A stretch of 64,000 bases of DNA from Sipunculus nudus. Taxonomy: Eukaryota > Annelida > Sipuncula > Golfingiida > Sipunculidae. The position numbers and the translations under genes are program-made. The stretch is taken from NCBI GenBank assembly GCA_026874595.1, contig JAPPUL010000073.1:147973-211972 (forward strand). Reading direction: 5' to 3'. The first letter of the stretch is position 1. The number at the start of each line of letters is the position of its first letter. This document shows, piece after piece, positions 55,169 to 64,000 of the stretch. Under the pieces are notes generated by a model that did not search any database, was not told the DNA's origin, and saw only the letters and a program-made list of their open reading frames with translations.

Positions 55169-56281
55169 ATGTTGAGAAAAGTATTATTAAAAGTATTATT
55201 AATGGTTGTATTATTAGAGCTAGTACAATTTACAGGGATTTTCGATATAGTATATGGGTATAAATCGGAGTGGATAAAGCATGAAGTAAAACGGGGACAA
55301 ACTCTAGTAATAGCGCCGAGGAAGGTAGGGCCTGGGAAGTGGAGAATAAGAAGTTATGATGCAAGTATACTAAGCCTTCTTGAAGATATAAAAGAGCCAT
55401 TTCAATCCTATATATTCAAAGCACTTGAAGCATCGAGGACGGAGGTGGTATTAGAGTATGAATATGATAGGAGTCAAGAGCACGAAAGACATGAGATAGT
55501 GATAAGAGGGGCTGGTGGTGAAAAAGTGGCTAAAAGGACAGAGGAGAGGATGGGTGAGGGGAAGGTAAATGAGGGAGGTAGTGATGGTCAAAAGGTAGGA
55601 GGTTCTTATGTTGATAGGGGTTACTTCTTAAATGACGATAAGGCACATTATGACTACATAAAAAACTTATATAAATTAGGTTTGTATAAGTCGGCTTATA
55701 AAAACATAAAATATTATAAATCAAACTATAAGTTGTCAAAACTTTTAGTAGAAGTTTATTTGCTTGAAGCAGAGGTCTTAATAAGGTTAAAGAGGTACGA
55801 AGAGGCGATAAGATTATATGAGAAGATATTGGAGAGTCAAGAGAAGTTAGATGACAAAGTAAGATTATTATTCAGGCTTGGCAAGTTATATAAAGATAGT
55901 GTAAATTATAAGAAGGCAAAAACGACCTATGCAAATATATTAACCTTAACAAATGAGTTAGAAGAGAAACAAAGAGCAAAAGTATTGTTGGGGAAAATTT
56001 CTTTTGCAGAAGGTAATTACAAGGATGCAATAAAACATTTTGAAGGGTTGCTGCTGGAGGAAGGTTTTGATGAGGCTGAAGATGCAAAAGGATATAAGTT
56101 AAAAGAAATAGTACTTTATATTCTATTTGAATGTTATTATAAGAAGGCGAGTATAAAGGATTATTATAATAGTTATAAATATTTGATGATGCTATATAAA
56201 GAGTATCCACATGGTGTTTACACAAAGATAACAAAAGCAAAAAGAAAATACCTAGAAGAGAATTTTGTAAATTACTATTAA
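55169..56281 (+). CDS. Exported TPR protein upstream of the LptA-like gene
   Basis: 370 residues with a signal peptide (VLLKVLLMVVLLELVQFTGIF). Residues ~25-115 are beta-rich (VKRGQTLVIAPRKVGPGKWRI), then a low-complexity E/R/G linker, then at ~150-350 tandem TPR units (YIKNLYKLGLYKSAYKNI; VEVYLLEAEVLIRLKRYEEAIRLYEKILES; RLLFRLGKLYKDSVNYKKAKTTYANILTL). Periplasmic. It lies 50 bases before the LptA-like gene, so a role in envelope assembly is plausible but not shown. Confidence 0.75.
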   Translation: MLRKVLLKVLLMVVLLELVQFTGIFDIVYGYKSEWIKHEVKRGQTLVIAPRKVGPGKWRIRSYDASILSLLEDIKEPFQSYIFKALEASRTEVVLEYEYDRSQEHERHEIVIRGAGGEKVAKRTEERMGEGKVNEGGSDGQKVGGSYVDRGYFLNDDKAHYDYIKNLYKLGLYKSAYKNIKYYKSNYKLSKLLVEVYLLEAEVLIRLKRYEEAIRLYEKILESQEKLDDKVRLLFRLGKLYKDSVNYKKAKTTYANILTLTNELEEKQRAKVLLGKISFAEGNYKDAIKHFEGLLLEEGFDEAEDAKGYKLKEIVLYILFECYYKKASIKDYYNSYKYLMMLYKEYPHGVYTKITKAKRKYLEENFVNYY

Positions 56282-56331
56282 AAAAAACTACTACTATTAA
56301 AAATATTAGAAAAAAGAGCATAATAGGAACG

Positions 56332-58929
56332 ATGCAAAAACTAATAATAACAATATATATATTATTTATTAGCGTAGGAGTTGTTGTAGGACGTGATGTA
56401 GATACGGTTATAATAGATGCAGGAAAGAAGATCTACCACGGAGAAGGGAAGTATTGGGATTTAATAGGCAAGCCTAAAGTCCAGAATGGGAATGATTTAC
56501 TTAATGCACGAATAATTAAATATTATGTAGATGAGAAGCGTGTAGAGGGGAGGGGTAAGGTAAGATTATTTGATTACGATGAGGGGATTGAAGTATTTGG
56601 TAATATATTTAATTATTTTGTAAATACAAAGAATGCCCGCCTAGTTGGAAATACAAAATTAATAGGTTTAAAGGATAATATAACACTAAAAGGAGGAATA
56701 CTTGAACGAATAGGTACGAATAAATATGTAGCAAGAGAAGATGTAAGAATAACGGCAGGGGAAGAGGGTACAAATGCTAATGCAGGAGTTGTAACGTATA
56801 ATATAAAGTTACGAGAGATACTGCTTGAAGATGGGCCTGTAATACATGAGAAGGGCAAGGCATATAAGGCAAATCGGATAAAGATACTACTAAATGAAAA
56901 AGATATAATACTAGATGGGAATGCAAAAATAGAAGATGGTAATCGCCACATAAGAGCAAATCATATAAGATATAATTACGGAGAGACGAAGAAAGCGTTA
57001 TTGAAGGGAGAAACAAAGATAGAAGAGTTATCGTCTAAGGGCTCACTGCTTAATGGGAAGCCTTACAAAGTGCTTCAAGCAGGTAAGATAACATATTATA
57101 ATACGGAGCCAGCGCGTGCGATATTAGAATACAAGCCAGTGGTTTATGAATATTATATTAGAAAAGAGGAGAGTAAAGATAAAGTAGAAAGATTTAGTAA
57201 GAAAGGAGCTGATAAACTATTCTACGGAGTTTATAAGCGGACAGGCCGAGCGAGCTTAATAAAGTATAAGTTAAAAGAAGAGTCAACAGAATATGCCTTA
57301 ATTGGGAATGCACAAGTAAATGATTATGAGAGTGCAGCTTTTGCGGATAGGATAGACTATAAGGAAGGTGGTGGTATTAGGGTGGGGGTTATGAGAGGGT
57401 CTGCAGTATTTTACATATTAGATGTAGATGAAAAAGATATCCGTAATAAAATAAAGATAAAAGGGAAAGCGAAGGTAATAAAATATTATCCAGACAAAGA
57501 GATAGTAAATCTTGAAGGGAATGCGAGGGTGGAGCAGAGAGGAGATAGGTCTTTGAGTGCGGGATATATAAGTTATAATTTAAAGACAGAAGAGGGGCAT
57601 GCAAAAGATAAAATCAAGTTAAGGGAAGGAGATACAGAGAGTGGAGGACAGAAGCTTGAATTTAGCGGGAATAGCAAATTAATATTAGAAGGTGGTTCAT
57701 ATTATAAGGCAAAAGATTTTAAGGCCAGTGCAAACTATCTAGAATACGATGATGAGAAAGGAGAGGCGTTATTAATAGGGGGAGGCAAGATATTGGATTC
57801 AAAAAACAAAGCATCTGGAGATAAGATAGAGTATAAGAGGCTTGGAGGTAAGGGGCAGACAAAAGATAAGGTAATAAAGATAAGTGGGAGTGGCAAGATA
57901 GAGGGCAAGGGGCTTAAAGGGAGTGGAGAAAAGATATATTATAAAACACAAGGTAATAAAGAAGTATTGAATTTGTATAATAATGGTATCCTAGAAAGAG
58001 AAGATAGTACAGGGTATGCACAAGAGATAATCTATTATAACATACCAAAAAGAGAGAGTAAGGAAGACGATGAGAAAGTGATTTTAAAAGGAGGAGTAAG
58101 GATTGTAGAACCTGATGTAACAGTGGAGGGAGATGAGATAGAAGTATATACATATGCAAATAATCCAGAATATAGTGATAGACTCTTGGTAAAGGGAAAC
58201 TCTCATATAATGAACAGGAATGACTATAAGCAATCTTATGCGGATAAGGTTTTGTATACAAAAGATAGACAAGGTAATGAGGAGTTCATACTAGATGGTA
58301 ATAGTGAGCTTGTGGATGAGAAGTTAACTGGTTTTGCAGATAAGATAATATTTAGACCATCAGTAGGAGATGGGGATAAAGAAAAGTATATAATGATTGG
58401 AGAGCCTTATATTCAGTTAGAAGATAGTATAATATCTGGACGGAGGATAGAGATAGAGCTTGATGGAGATGAGACAGAAATAGAGGTAAGAGAGGATGGG
58501 CAATATATAAATACTCTTAGACGAATAAAGATATTCGCAGATGTTATAAGCTATAAAGTAAATGAGGAGATAATGCAGGCACGAGGCAAGGCAGTGTATA
58601 AGGATAGGGATCAAGAGCTAACGTTTTTTGCAGATAGGATAATTAGGTATGGCAAAAAAAGAGAATCTGTAGCCTTAAATAATCTAAAGATAGTACAGGG
58701 GAAGAAGAACTTGTATGGGAATCAGGGTAAATATTATGAGGAAAAAGAGATATTAGAAATATTAAACGATGCAAGTGTAGTAGAGGAATCAAGTTACATA
58801 TCAGGAGACAAGATAATATTGAATGCAAAGACAAAAGAGATAGTCATATTAGGTAGGCGGGAAGGCGGTGTAAAGATAGTAGGAGAAGGTGATAATAGCG
58901 ATAATAGCAAGGATACTAAGAAAGAATAG
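56332..58929 (+). CDS. Very long OstA/LptA-like LPS-transport protein
   Basis: 865 residues, against ~185 for E. coli LptA. Signal peptide LIITIYILFISVGVVVG, then about 15-18 repeats spaced 40-50 residues apart, each with a strand pair of the form GNxKI...G...A+ ...I.Y (for example GNAKIEDGNRHIRANHIRYNY, GNSELVDEKLTGFADKIIF). This is the OstA_N beta-jellyroll pattern, iterated through the whole protein. lptB follows two bases after the stop, then rpoN, hpf and ptsN, the order of the canonical lpt locus. It probably forms a continuous periplasmic LPS bridge. It might instead be an LptD N-domain-like protein; no barrel domain is seen. No lptC is nearby. Confidence 0.85.
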   Translation: MQKLIITIYILFISVGVVVGRDVDTVIIDAGKKIYHGEGKYWDLIGKPKVQNGNDLLNARIIKYYVDEKRVEGRGKVRLFDYDEGIEVFGNIFNYFVNTKNARLVGNTKLIGLKDNITLKGGILERIGTNKYVAREDVRITAGEEGTNANAGVVTYNIKLREILLEDGPVIHEKGKAYKANRIKILLNEKDIILDGNAKIEDGNRHIRANHIRYNYGETKKALLKGETKIEELSSKGSLLNGKPYKVLQAGKITYYNTEPARAILEYKPVVYEYYIRKEESKDKVERFSKKGADKLFYGVYKRTGRASLIKYKLKEESTEYALIGNAQVNDYESAAFADRIDYKEGGGIRVGVMRGSAVFYILDVDEKDIRNKIKIKGKAKVIKYYPDKEIVNLEGNARVEQRGDRSLSAGYISYNLKTEEGHAKDKIKLREGDTESGGQKLEFSGNSKLILEGGSYYKAKDFKASANYLEYDDEKGEALLIGGGKILDSKNKASGDKIEYKRLGGKGQTKDKVIKISGSGKIEGKGLKGSGEKIYYKTQGNKEVLNLYNNGILEREDSTGYAQEIIYYNIPKRESKEDDEKVILKGGVRIVEPDVTVEGDEIEVYTYANNPEYSDRLLVKGNSHIMNRNDYKQSYADKVLYTKDRQGNEEFILDGNSELVDEKLTGFADKIIFRPSVGDGDKEKYIMIGEPYIQLEDSIISGRRIEIELDGDETEIEVREDGQYINTLRRIKIFADVISYKVNEEIMQARGKAVYKDRDQELTFFADRIIRYGKKRESVALNNLKIVQGKKNLYGNQGKYYEEKEILEILNDASVVEESSYISGDKIILNAKTKEIVILGRREGGVKIVGEGDNSDNSKDTKKE

Positions 58930-58931
58930 GT

Positions 58932-59657
58932 ATGCCATTACTTGAGATTCATAACGTAGGAAAATCATATAAAAAGCGAGAAGTAGTTAAGGATGTTTCT
59001 TTTCATGTAAAAGACCAAGAGGTAATCGGGCTTCTGGGTCCAAATGGAGCAGGTAAGACGACAACATTTTACATGGTTGTGGGACTAGTCTTACCAAATA
59101 GGGGAGAGATTACTCTGGACAAAAAAGATATAACAAGATACCCGATGTACAAGCGGGCGAAACTGGGGATAGGGTATTTGGCGCAGGAGTCATCGGTATT
59201 CCGAAAACTTAGTGTAGAAGAGAACATAATGGCTATATTGGAAATACAAAAATTAAGCAAGAGTGAAAAGAAGGAGAAATTGGAAAAGCTACTTGAAGAG
59301 TTTTCTATAGTACATATACGAAAAGCGTATGGCTTTCAATTATCAGGAGGAGAGAGAAGACGTACAGAGATAGCACGTGCTTTGGCATCGGATCCATTAT
59401 TTTTGTTATTGGATGAGCCATTTGCGGGGGTAGATCCAATTGCGGTTGAGGAGATACAAAAGATAATAATTCAACTAAAACATAAAGAAAAGATAGGGGT
59501 ATTGATAACAGATCATAATGCACGTGAGATTTTGAATATAACAGATAGGTCATATATCTTGGCAGATGGAAAGATACAATTTCATGGTACTCCAAAAGAG
59601 CTAGCTTACAATGAACAGGTAAAAAAGATCTATTTAGGAGATAAATTCACATTGTAG
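58932..59657 (+). CDS. lptB: LPS export ABC transporter ATP-binding protein
   Basis: 241 residues. Walker A GPNGAGKTTTF at 36-46, Q-loop at GYLAQESSVFRKL, signature LSGGERRRTEIARAL at ~137-151, Walker B LFLLLDEPFAGVDP, and H-loop ITDHN. The YLAQESSVFRKLSVEENI stretch is characteristic of LptB among ABC ATPases. It powers LPS extraction from the inner membrane with LptFG. The start is two bases after the upstream gene, indicating translational coupling with the LptA-like protein. Confidence 0.96.
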   Translation: MPLLEIHNVGKSYKKREVVKDVSFHVKDQEVIGLLGPNGAGKTTTFYMVVGLVLPNRGEITLDKKDITRYPMYKRAKLGIGYLAQESSVFRKLSVEENIMAILEIQKLSKSEKKEKLEKLLEEFSIVHIRKAYGFQLSGGERRRTEIARALASDPLFLLLDEPFAGVDPIAVEEIQKIIIQLKHKEKIGVLITDHNAREILNITDRSYILADGKIQFHGTPKELAYNEQVKKIYLGDKFTL

Positions 59658-59709
59658 CATAAGTGGAGGATAAGAGGTTAATAAACTTAAGCAAGGGTTA
59701 TAAAATTGA

Positions 59710-59738
59710 TTGCTTTTAAAAAGTAAAAATGATATACT
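59710..59738 (+). promoter_or_regulatory. Candidate sigma70-type promoter of rpoN
   Basis: TTGCTT (59710-59715), a 17-base spacer and TATACT (59733-59738) lie in the 194-base spacer between lptB and rpoN. The long gap here, unlike the tight spacing upstream, makes a separate promoter reasonable. Confidence 0.45.
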
Positions 59739-59851
59739 TTGGATATGGGAGTTAGAAAAGCAGGGAGCAAATGAGAGCACAAAAGGTGCTGGTTACAGAA
59801 TTAAGTTATAGAATATATATTGAGTATAACTAGAAATATATAAAGATAAAA

Positions 59852-61318
59852 ATGAAAAAGATGCATCTAGGTCTACAACAAAGCCAAAAGCAGATATTAT
59901 CGCCTCAGCTACAGCAAGGGATAAAGCTACTACAAATGTCAAGTTTAGAGCTTGCAGGAGTACTTGAGCAAGAGCTATCTCAAAATCCGTTTTTAGAAGA
60001 AGGTGTAAATGAGCAAGAAGTAGGAGAAGGAGAAGGAGTAGAGGAAATAAGTGGTCTAGAAAGAGGGGAAGATATTTCAAAAGAAGAATCTTTATTAGGC
60101 GAAGAAGTTAAAGGAGAGGGTGCAAGAGGCGAGCTGGTTGATGTTGAGTTATTTGAACAGACAAGTGACAGTGGTTATTATAGCAGAAAAAATAGTACTA
60201 ACCCCAAAGAAGAAATCTTCAATCAAGAATATATAAAAAGCGATGAGACAGAAGAAAGGCTTTCGGAATATTTATTAACGCAGTTAAGATTTGTAAAAGG
60301 GCTAACGGAGCGAGAATACTTTATAGGGGAAGTGATAATATCGTCGTTAAACGATGATGGTTATTTATTGATAAGTGTAGAAAGCCTATCAAAATCTCTT
60401 AATGAAAGAAAAGAAGTTATAGAAGGAGTAATAAAGAAGATACAAACCTTTGAGCCAGCAGGGGTATGCGGGCGTAATTTGGCTGAAGTATTGTTGATAC
60501 AATTAGAGGGTAAGGGAGAGAGGAGAGAATTCATAATAAGTTTAGTAAAAAACGATCTACATTTGCTTGAAAAGAAGCGCTATAAAGAATTGTCAATAAA
60601 GTATGGAGTATCCCAAAAAGAGTTAGACGAAGCCTCGACTATAATAGGAACGCTTGAACCGATACCTGGGAGGGGATTTTATAGTGAGCAGACAAAATAT
60701 ATAAGCCCGGATGTAAAGATAGAGCATGGGAGCGATGGAGTGGGTGGATATATAATAACTCTAAACGATGGATATACGCCAAACATACGGATAAATGTAG
60801 AATATAAAAGTTTACTAAATAGCAAAGATTTAAATGTAGATACAAAAAGTTATTTCAAGGAAAAGTATAATGAGGCAAAATTCTTAATAACAAGTATAGA
60901 GAAGAGAAAAGAGACTATGCTTAAGGTGATGGAACAGCTTGTAATTTTGCAGGACGATTTTTTAAAGAAAGGAGCAATGTATTTAAGACCCCTAGTATTG
61001 AAAGACATAGCAGAAAGAATAAATATGCATGAATCAACGGTAAGTCGCGTTGTGTCAAATAAGTATGTTGAAACTCCTTGGGGTATATATGAGTTAAAAT
61101 ACTTGTTTTCAGGAGGGATAGGAAAGGGAAGTAATATAATATCAAGCCGTAGTATAAAAGAAGTGATAAAAGGGATTATAGCGAATGAAGGGACAAAAGA
61201 GAGTTTAAGTGATCAAAAGATAGCAGAGATTTTGAAGAAACAAGGTATAGAGATAGCACGTCGGACGGTTTCAAAATATAGAAAGAAGTTAAAGATAGAA
61301 TCATCGTATAATAGGTAG
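59852..61318 (+). CDS. rpoN: RNA polymerase sigma54 factor
   Basis: 488 residues. Region I is glutamine- and leucine-rich (GLQQSQKQILSPQLQQGIKLLQ), then an acidic region II, the core-binding domain and the DNA-binding C-terminus with the HTH (HESTVSRVVSNKYVETPWGIYELKYLF) and the RpoN box ARRTVSKYRKKL near residue 475. It directs transcription from -24/-12 promoters with activators such as the NtrC-type protein at 49447. Start ATG 59852. Confidence 0.96.
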   Translation: MKKMHLGLQQSQKQILSPQLQQGIKLLQMSSLELAGVLEQELSQNPFLEEGVNEQEVGEGEGVEEISGLERGEDISKEESLLGEEVKGEGARGELVDVELFEQTSDSGYYSRKNSTNPKEEIFNQEYIKSDETEERLSEYLLTQLRFVKGLTEREYFIGEVIISSLNDDGYLLISVESLSKSLNERKEVIEGVIKKIQTFEPAGVCGRNLAEVLLIQLEGKGERREFIISLVKNDLHLLEKKRYKELSIKYGVSQKELDEASTIIGTLEPIPGRGFYSEQTKYISPDVKIEHGSDGVGGYIITLNDGYTPNIRINVEYKSLLNSKDLNVDTKSYFKEKYNEAKFLITSIEKRKETMLKVMEQLVILQDDFLKKGAMYLRPLVLKDIAERINMHESTVSRVVSNKYVETPWGIYELKYLFSGGIGKGSNIISSRSIKEVIKGIIANEGTKESLSDQKIAEILKKQGIEIARRTVSKYRKKLKIESSYNR

Positions 61319-61380
61319 AAATTATAAAAGGGAAGCTAATAAGGCTTAAAAAGAAATAAAAACAAATAAGGAGGGGTTAT

Positions 61381-62160
61381 ATGAACATATCGATAACAGG
61401 TAGACATTTGGAAGTGACAGAAGGGCTTAGAGAATATGTAAAAAAGAAAGTGAGTAAGTTAAAATATTATTTTGAACACATACTAAACGTGCACTTAATA
61501 TTAGAAATAGAAAAGCTTGAGCATAAAGCAGAAGTAACATTACAATCGGATGAAAAGATATTCGTATGTGAAGTTAATACCCATGACATGTATAATTCGC
61601 TGGACATATTATTTGTAAAACTTGAGAGACAGATAGTAAGGAATAAAGAAAAGTATAAGCAAAGGAAGGGTAGGGGTGGAGGCCGAGAATTATTATCTGA
61701 GATAGGAGATGTTGAGTTTGTAGGAGTTAGAGAAGAAGAAGAGGGAGTAAAGATAACAAAGGTAAAGGAAGTCCCCGCAAAGCCAAAACGAGCAGTTGAG
61801 GCACTACTTCAGCTTGGGTTAAACAGGCATAAATTTGAAATATTTAATAATGAAGATAAAAAGGGATTTCATGAAAGTATAGCTTTAATGGAAAAAGATA
61901 ATACTTATTCTTTGATAGAGAGGCGGAATGGTAGATGGGAAAGAAAAAATGTTAAATTGGAAGGAGAAAAGATGGAGTATGTAGGAACAAGTATATACGA
62001 GATAGAGGAACTAGATATAAAAAGAGCAATAGATAAAGTGTTAGAAAATCCAGTAGGCTATGTTATATTTAATGATCCTACAGAATACGGACTTAGTATA
62101 ATATACACAAGAAGTAATAAAAGTCTAGCATTAATAACATCTGGTGGCGGGGTGAATTGA
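61381..62160 (+). CDS. hpf: Ribosome hibernation-promoting factor, long form with extended C-terminus
   Basis: 259 residues, against ~180-190 for long HPF. The RaiA-like N-domain (1-~100) has ITGRHLEVTEGLREYVKKKVSKL. The C-terminal dimerisation domain is recognisable at ~133-182 (RAVEALLQLGLNRHKFEIF ... NTYSLIERR). A second segment at ~206-253 (IEELDIKRAIDKVLEN, VGYVIF-D-T, IIYTRSNKSLALI) has the same strand/helix pattern, suggesting a tandem duplicate. HPF pairs inactive 70S ribosomes. GAGGGG precedes the ATG; ptsN overlaps the stop. Confidence 0.9.
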   Translation: MNISITGRHLEVTEGLREYVKKKVSKLKYYFEHILNVHLILEIEKLEHKAEVTLQSDEKIFVCEVNTHDMYNSLDILFVKLERQIVRNKEKYKQRKGRGGGRELLSEIGDVEFVGVREEEEGVKITKVKEVPAKPKRAVEALLQLGLNRHKFEIFNNEDKKGFHESIALMEKDNTYSLIERRNGRWERKNVKLEGEKMEYVGTSIYEIEELDIKRAIDKVLENPVGYVIFNDPTEYGLSIIYTRSNKSLALITSGGGVN

Positions 62161-62633
62161 AGATAACAGATGTATTAATACCAGAAGCAATATCAGTTAA
62201 CCTATCAAGCAAGACAAAAGATGAGGTTATAGAAGAGCTTGTTATGATGCTTTTTGTTTGTGCTCAGGATATATTATCAGATAAAGTTGCTAAAGATAAG
62301 CTAAGGACGGCAATATTAGAACGAGAAAGCTTATCTAGTACGGGGATGAGTAATGGTCTTGCTATTCCGCACGCAAAAATTAGTGGAATAGATAGAATAT
62401 TAATAGGAGTTGGAATATCTAAACAAGGTGTAGATTTTAATTCAGTAGACAAAGAAGTTGCTAAGATATTCTTTATACTGATATCCCCTAAGGAAGCAGG
62501 AGCAGATCACGTAAAAGTGCTGGCACAAATAACACGTATTCTAAGAAAAGAAGAGGCAAGACAAGCTTTACTTGCATGTAATTCTAAAGAAGAGATTATA
62601 GCCTTTATAAGCCAAAGAGAAGTACTTGTTTAG
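62157..62633 (+). CDS. ptsN: PTS IIA-type nitrogen regulatory protein
   Basis: 158 residues. EIIA fold with the phospho-accepting histidine H72 in GLAIPHAKISGIDR and the VDFNSVDKEVAKIFFILISP segment. Its start is TTG at 62157, overlapping the hpf stop as TTGA, so translation is coupled. It completes the lptB-rpoN-hpf-ptsN order. It regulates nitrogen/potassium-linked processes by phosphorelay; the HPr partner is outside the window. Confidence 0.94.
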   Translation: MKITDVLIPEAISVNLSSKTKDEVIEELVMMLFVCAQDILSDKVAKDKLRTAILERESLSSTGMSNGLAIPHAKISGIDRILIGVGISKQGVDFNSVDKEVAKIFFILISPKEAGADHVKVLAQITRILRKEEARQALLACNSKEEIIAFISQREVLV

Positions 62634-62662
62634 AAGTAACTAATAAGTAACTAATACATGAA

Positions 62663-63529
62663 TTAATCAATATCTACAATATCTACAATTTCATTATCTA
62701 TTAATCTTGTGTTGCCTATATATACTGCAACTGCAATTAGTATCTGCGGTGATGATATTAGATCATAAACTTCTTTTAGATCAGTTGTACTTACGATAGA
62801 AATATATTCTATTCTAGTTATTTTTTTTAAGGAAAGAGTAGAATGTATAATATTCTTTATGGTATCTACCTCTCTAATACCTTTTTTAATAGCGTTTTTA
62901 CCGGTCATTATGCTTTTATAGATTATAGGTGCTAAATCAAGCTCTTTTTTGGTTAAATTTTTATTACGTGAACTTAATGCAAGTCCTCTATTATCCCGTA
63001 CTATTGGCAGAATCCTTATATCAAGTCCTAAATTCAAGTCCTCAACAAGTGTTTTAATTATTATAGCCTGTTGATAATCCTTTTGCCCAAAATATGCAAC
63101 TTTTGGTTTTACTATATTAAAAAGTTTTAAACATATAACGCATACCCCCTCAAAATGTCCTTTACGATATGCACCACACAAGTTATTATCTAATTCTTTG
63201 ACCCGTACATCTGTAAGAAAATCCCCTTGCGGATACATCTGTTTTGCTGAGGGATTAAATAAATATTGTACTCCTAGGCTCTTTAACTTTTGGATATCAT
63301 TCTCAAGCTCTATAGGATAACTTTCAAAATCTTGACTTGAATTAAACTGTTTTGGATTTACAAATATACTCACTAGCGTTTTAGCGTTTTCTTTTTTACT
63401 TTCTCGTATTAGTGAGATGTGTCCTTCGTGTAAGGCACCCATCGTCGGAACAAAACCTATATCTATACCTGATGCAAGCATTTCTAAAGATATTTTGTGC
63501 ATAATCGAAACACTTTTTATTATCTGCAT
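62663..63529 (-). CDS. panC: Pantothenate synthetase
   Basis: 288 residues. HIGH-type motif HEGH at 34-37 in FVPTMGALHEGHISLI, the substrate loop FVNPKQF, and KMSKS-like SSRNKNL. It condenses pantoate and beta-alanine with ATP. It lies 20 bases after the mqnC stop on the same strand, so cotranscription is likely. It meets ptsN convergently across 29 bases. Confidence 0.95.
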   Translation of the reverse strand: MQIIKSVSIMHKISLEMLASGIDIGFVPTMGALHEGHISLIRESKKENAKTLVSIFVNPKQFNSSQDFESYPIELENDIQKLKSLGVQYLFNPSAKQMYPQGDFLTDVRVKELDNNLCGAYRKGHFEGVCVICLKLFNIVKPKVAYFGQKDYQQAIIIKTLVEDLNLGLDIRILPIVRDNRGLALSSRNKNLTKKELDLAPIIYKSIMTGKNAIKKGIREVDTIKNIIHSTLSLKKITRIEYISIVSTTDLKEVYDLISSPQILIAVAVYIGNTRLIDNEIVDIVDID

Positions 63530-63548
63530 AACTCTATATTAGGTATAT

Positions 63549-64000
63549 TTATAATTCTACTTTCTCTTTTGGCATGTTTTTGTATATACTATCTCTTTTA
63601 TATGGGGTGTATCCTGCATCGACTATTAGTTGCCTAAGTCTTTCCTCATCCATCTTAAATATTGTCCCCGATGCACTTACAACGTTCTCTTCAATCATTA
63701 TCGAACCTAAATCATTTGCTCCAAAATGAAGCGATATTTGTCCAACTTCTGGACCTTGCGTTACCCACGAGCCTTGTATATTTTGGATATTATCTAGGTA
63801 TAGCCTACTTAAGGCAAGCACTTTTAGATACGTTGTTGCGTTGCTTTTATTTGATTTTAGATTTGAATCTTTAGGCTCTTGATAAGTCCATGGTATAAAT
63901 GCTGTAAAACCTTTTGTCTTATCTTGTAAACTACGTATCTCATCAAAATGTTTAAGTATATCATCTAAAGTCTCAACATGTCCAAACATCATTGTCGCTG
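63549..64000 (-). CDS. mqnC: Cyclic dehypoxanthinyl futalosine synthase (5' part cut off by window edge)
   Basis: The frame is open to the right edge; about 149 C-terminal residues are present. ATMMFGHVETLDD, KGFTAFIPWTYQ, SRLYLDNIQNIQGSWVTQGPE and LHFGANDLGSIMIEENVV are the C-terminal motifs of MqnC, a radical-SAM enzyme of the futalosine menaquinone route; the related MqnE differs in this ending. The Cx3Cx2C cluster lies outside the window. Indicates menaquinone-based respiration. Confidence 0.92.
   Translation of the reverse strand, partial: ATMMFGHVETLDDILKHFDEIRSLQDKTKGFTAFIPWTYQEPKDSNLKSNKSNATTYLKVLALSRLYLDNIQNIQGSWVTQGPEVGQISLHFGANDLGSIMIEENVVSASGTIFKMDEERLRQLIVDAGYTPYKRDSIYKNMPKEKVEL

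Overview
The window is A+T-rich chromosomal DNA from a diderm (Gram-negative-type) bacterium. Evidence for an outer membrane includes an LPS-bridge protein with lptB, an outer-membrane barrel, SurA-like foldase, lipoproteins and rpoN-hpf-ptsN. The organism makes menaquinone by the futalosine route (mqnC at the right edge), probably stores glycogen (glgC, a phosphoglucomutase-type enzyme, an exported CBM48 protein), and oxidises lactate or a related 2-hydroxy acid (lutABC plus a GlcD-type flavoprotein). TTG starts, dominant ATA isoleucine codons, relaxed lipoboxes, many TPR proteins and several cyclic-nucleotide-binding proteins suggest a spirochaete or another low-GC diderm lineage. The sequence alone does not settle the phylum.

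Layout. 1-460: end of a TcuA/fumarate-reductase-like flavoprotein. 638-7352: comM (minus), then rplM-rpsI, alaS and trpB. 7353-11258: a TRAP-TAXI transporter pair wedged between trpB and trpA, flanked by direct copies of the trpB 3' end/trpA 5' end and carrying a relic of a comM 3' end; this looks like genome rearrangement scar tissue. 11259-13736: trpA, a cNMP-binding protein, accD. 14001-20045: a degenerate VanY-like cell-wall protein (minus) and a 1445-residue TPR protein with a histidine-kinase-type ATPase end. 20100-22176 (minus): exported CBM48 protein and glgC. 22535-25551: amidohydrolase and two cNMP-binding proteins. 25654-31960: tRNA-Arg(CCT), prfA, prmC, nfeD-type protease, a TPR membrane protein, murC. 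32078-36278: LysM, TPR, small membrane, SurA-like, nusB and SH3 proteins.

36436-46563 is all minus strand: an outer-membrane barrel, a second TRAP-TAXI pair, a GlcD-type FAD/Fe-S oxidase and lutABC, reading as uptake plus oxidation of a hydroxy acid. 46665-49117 (minus) holds two tandem ankyrin lipoprotein genes, one of them decaying. 49447-62633 (plus, except folC) holds an NtrC-type regulator, a phosphohexomutase, TPR proteins, a very long OstA/LptA-like protein, lptB, rpoN, hpf and ptsN. 62663-64000 (minus) has panC and mqnC.

The most interesting items are the 865-residue LptA-like bridge in the usual lptCA position, the TPR-kinase with serine where the phospho-acceptor histidine is expected, the HPF with an apparently doubled C-terminal domain, the TRAP insertion scar in trpBA, and a recurring pattern of 12-21 bp perfect tandem duplications in spacers and at gene ends.
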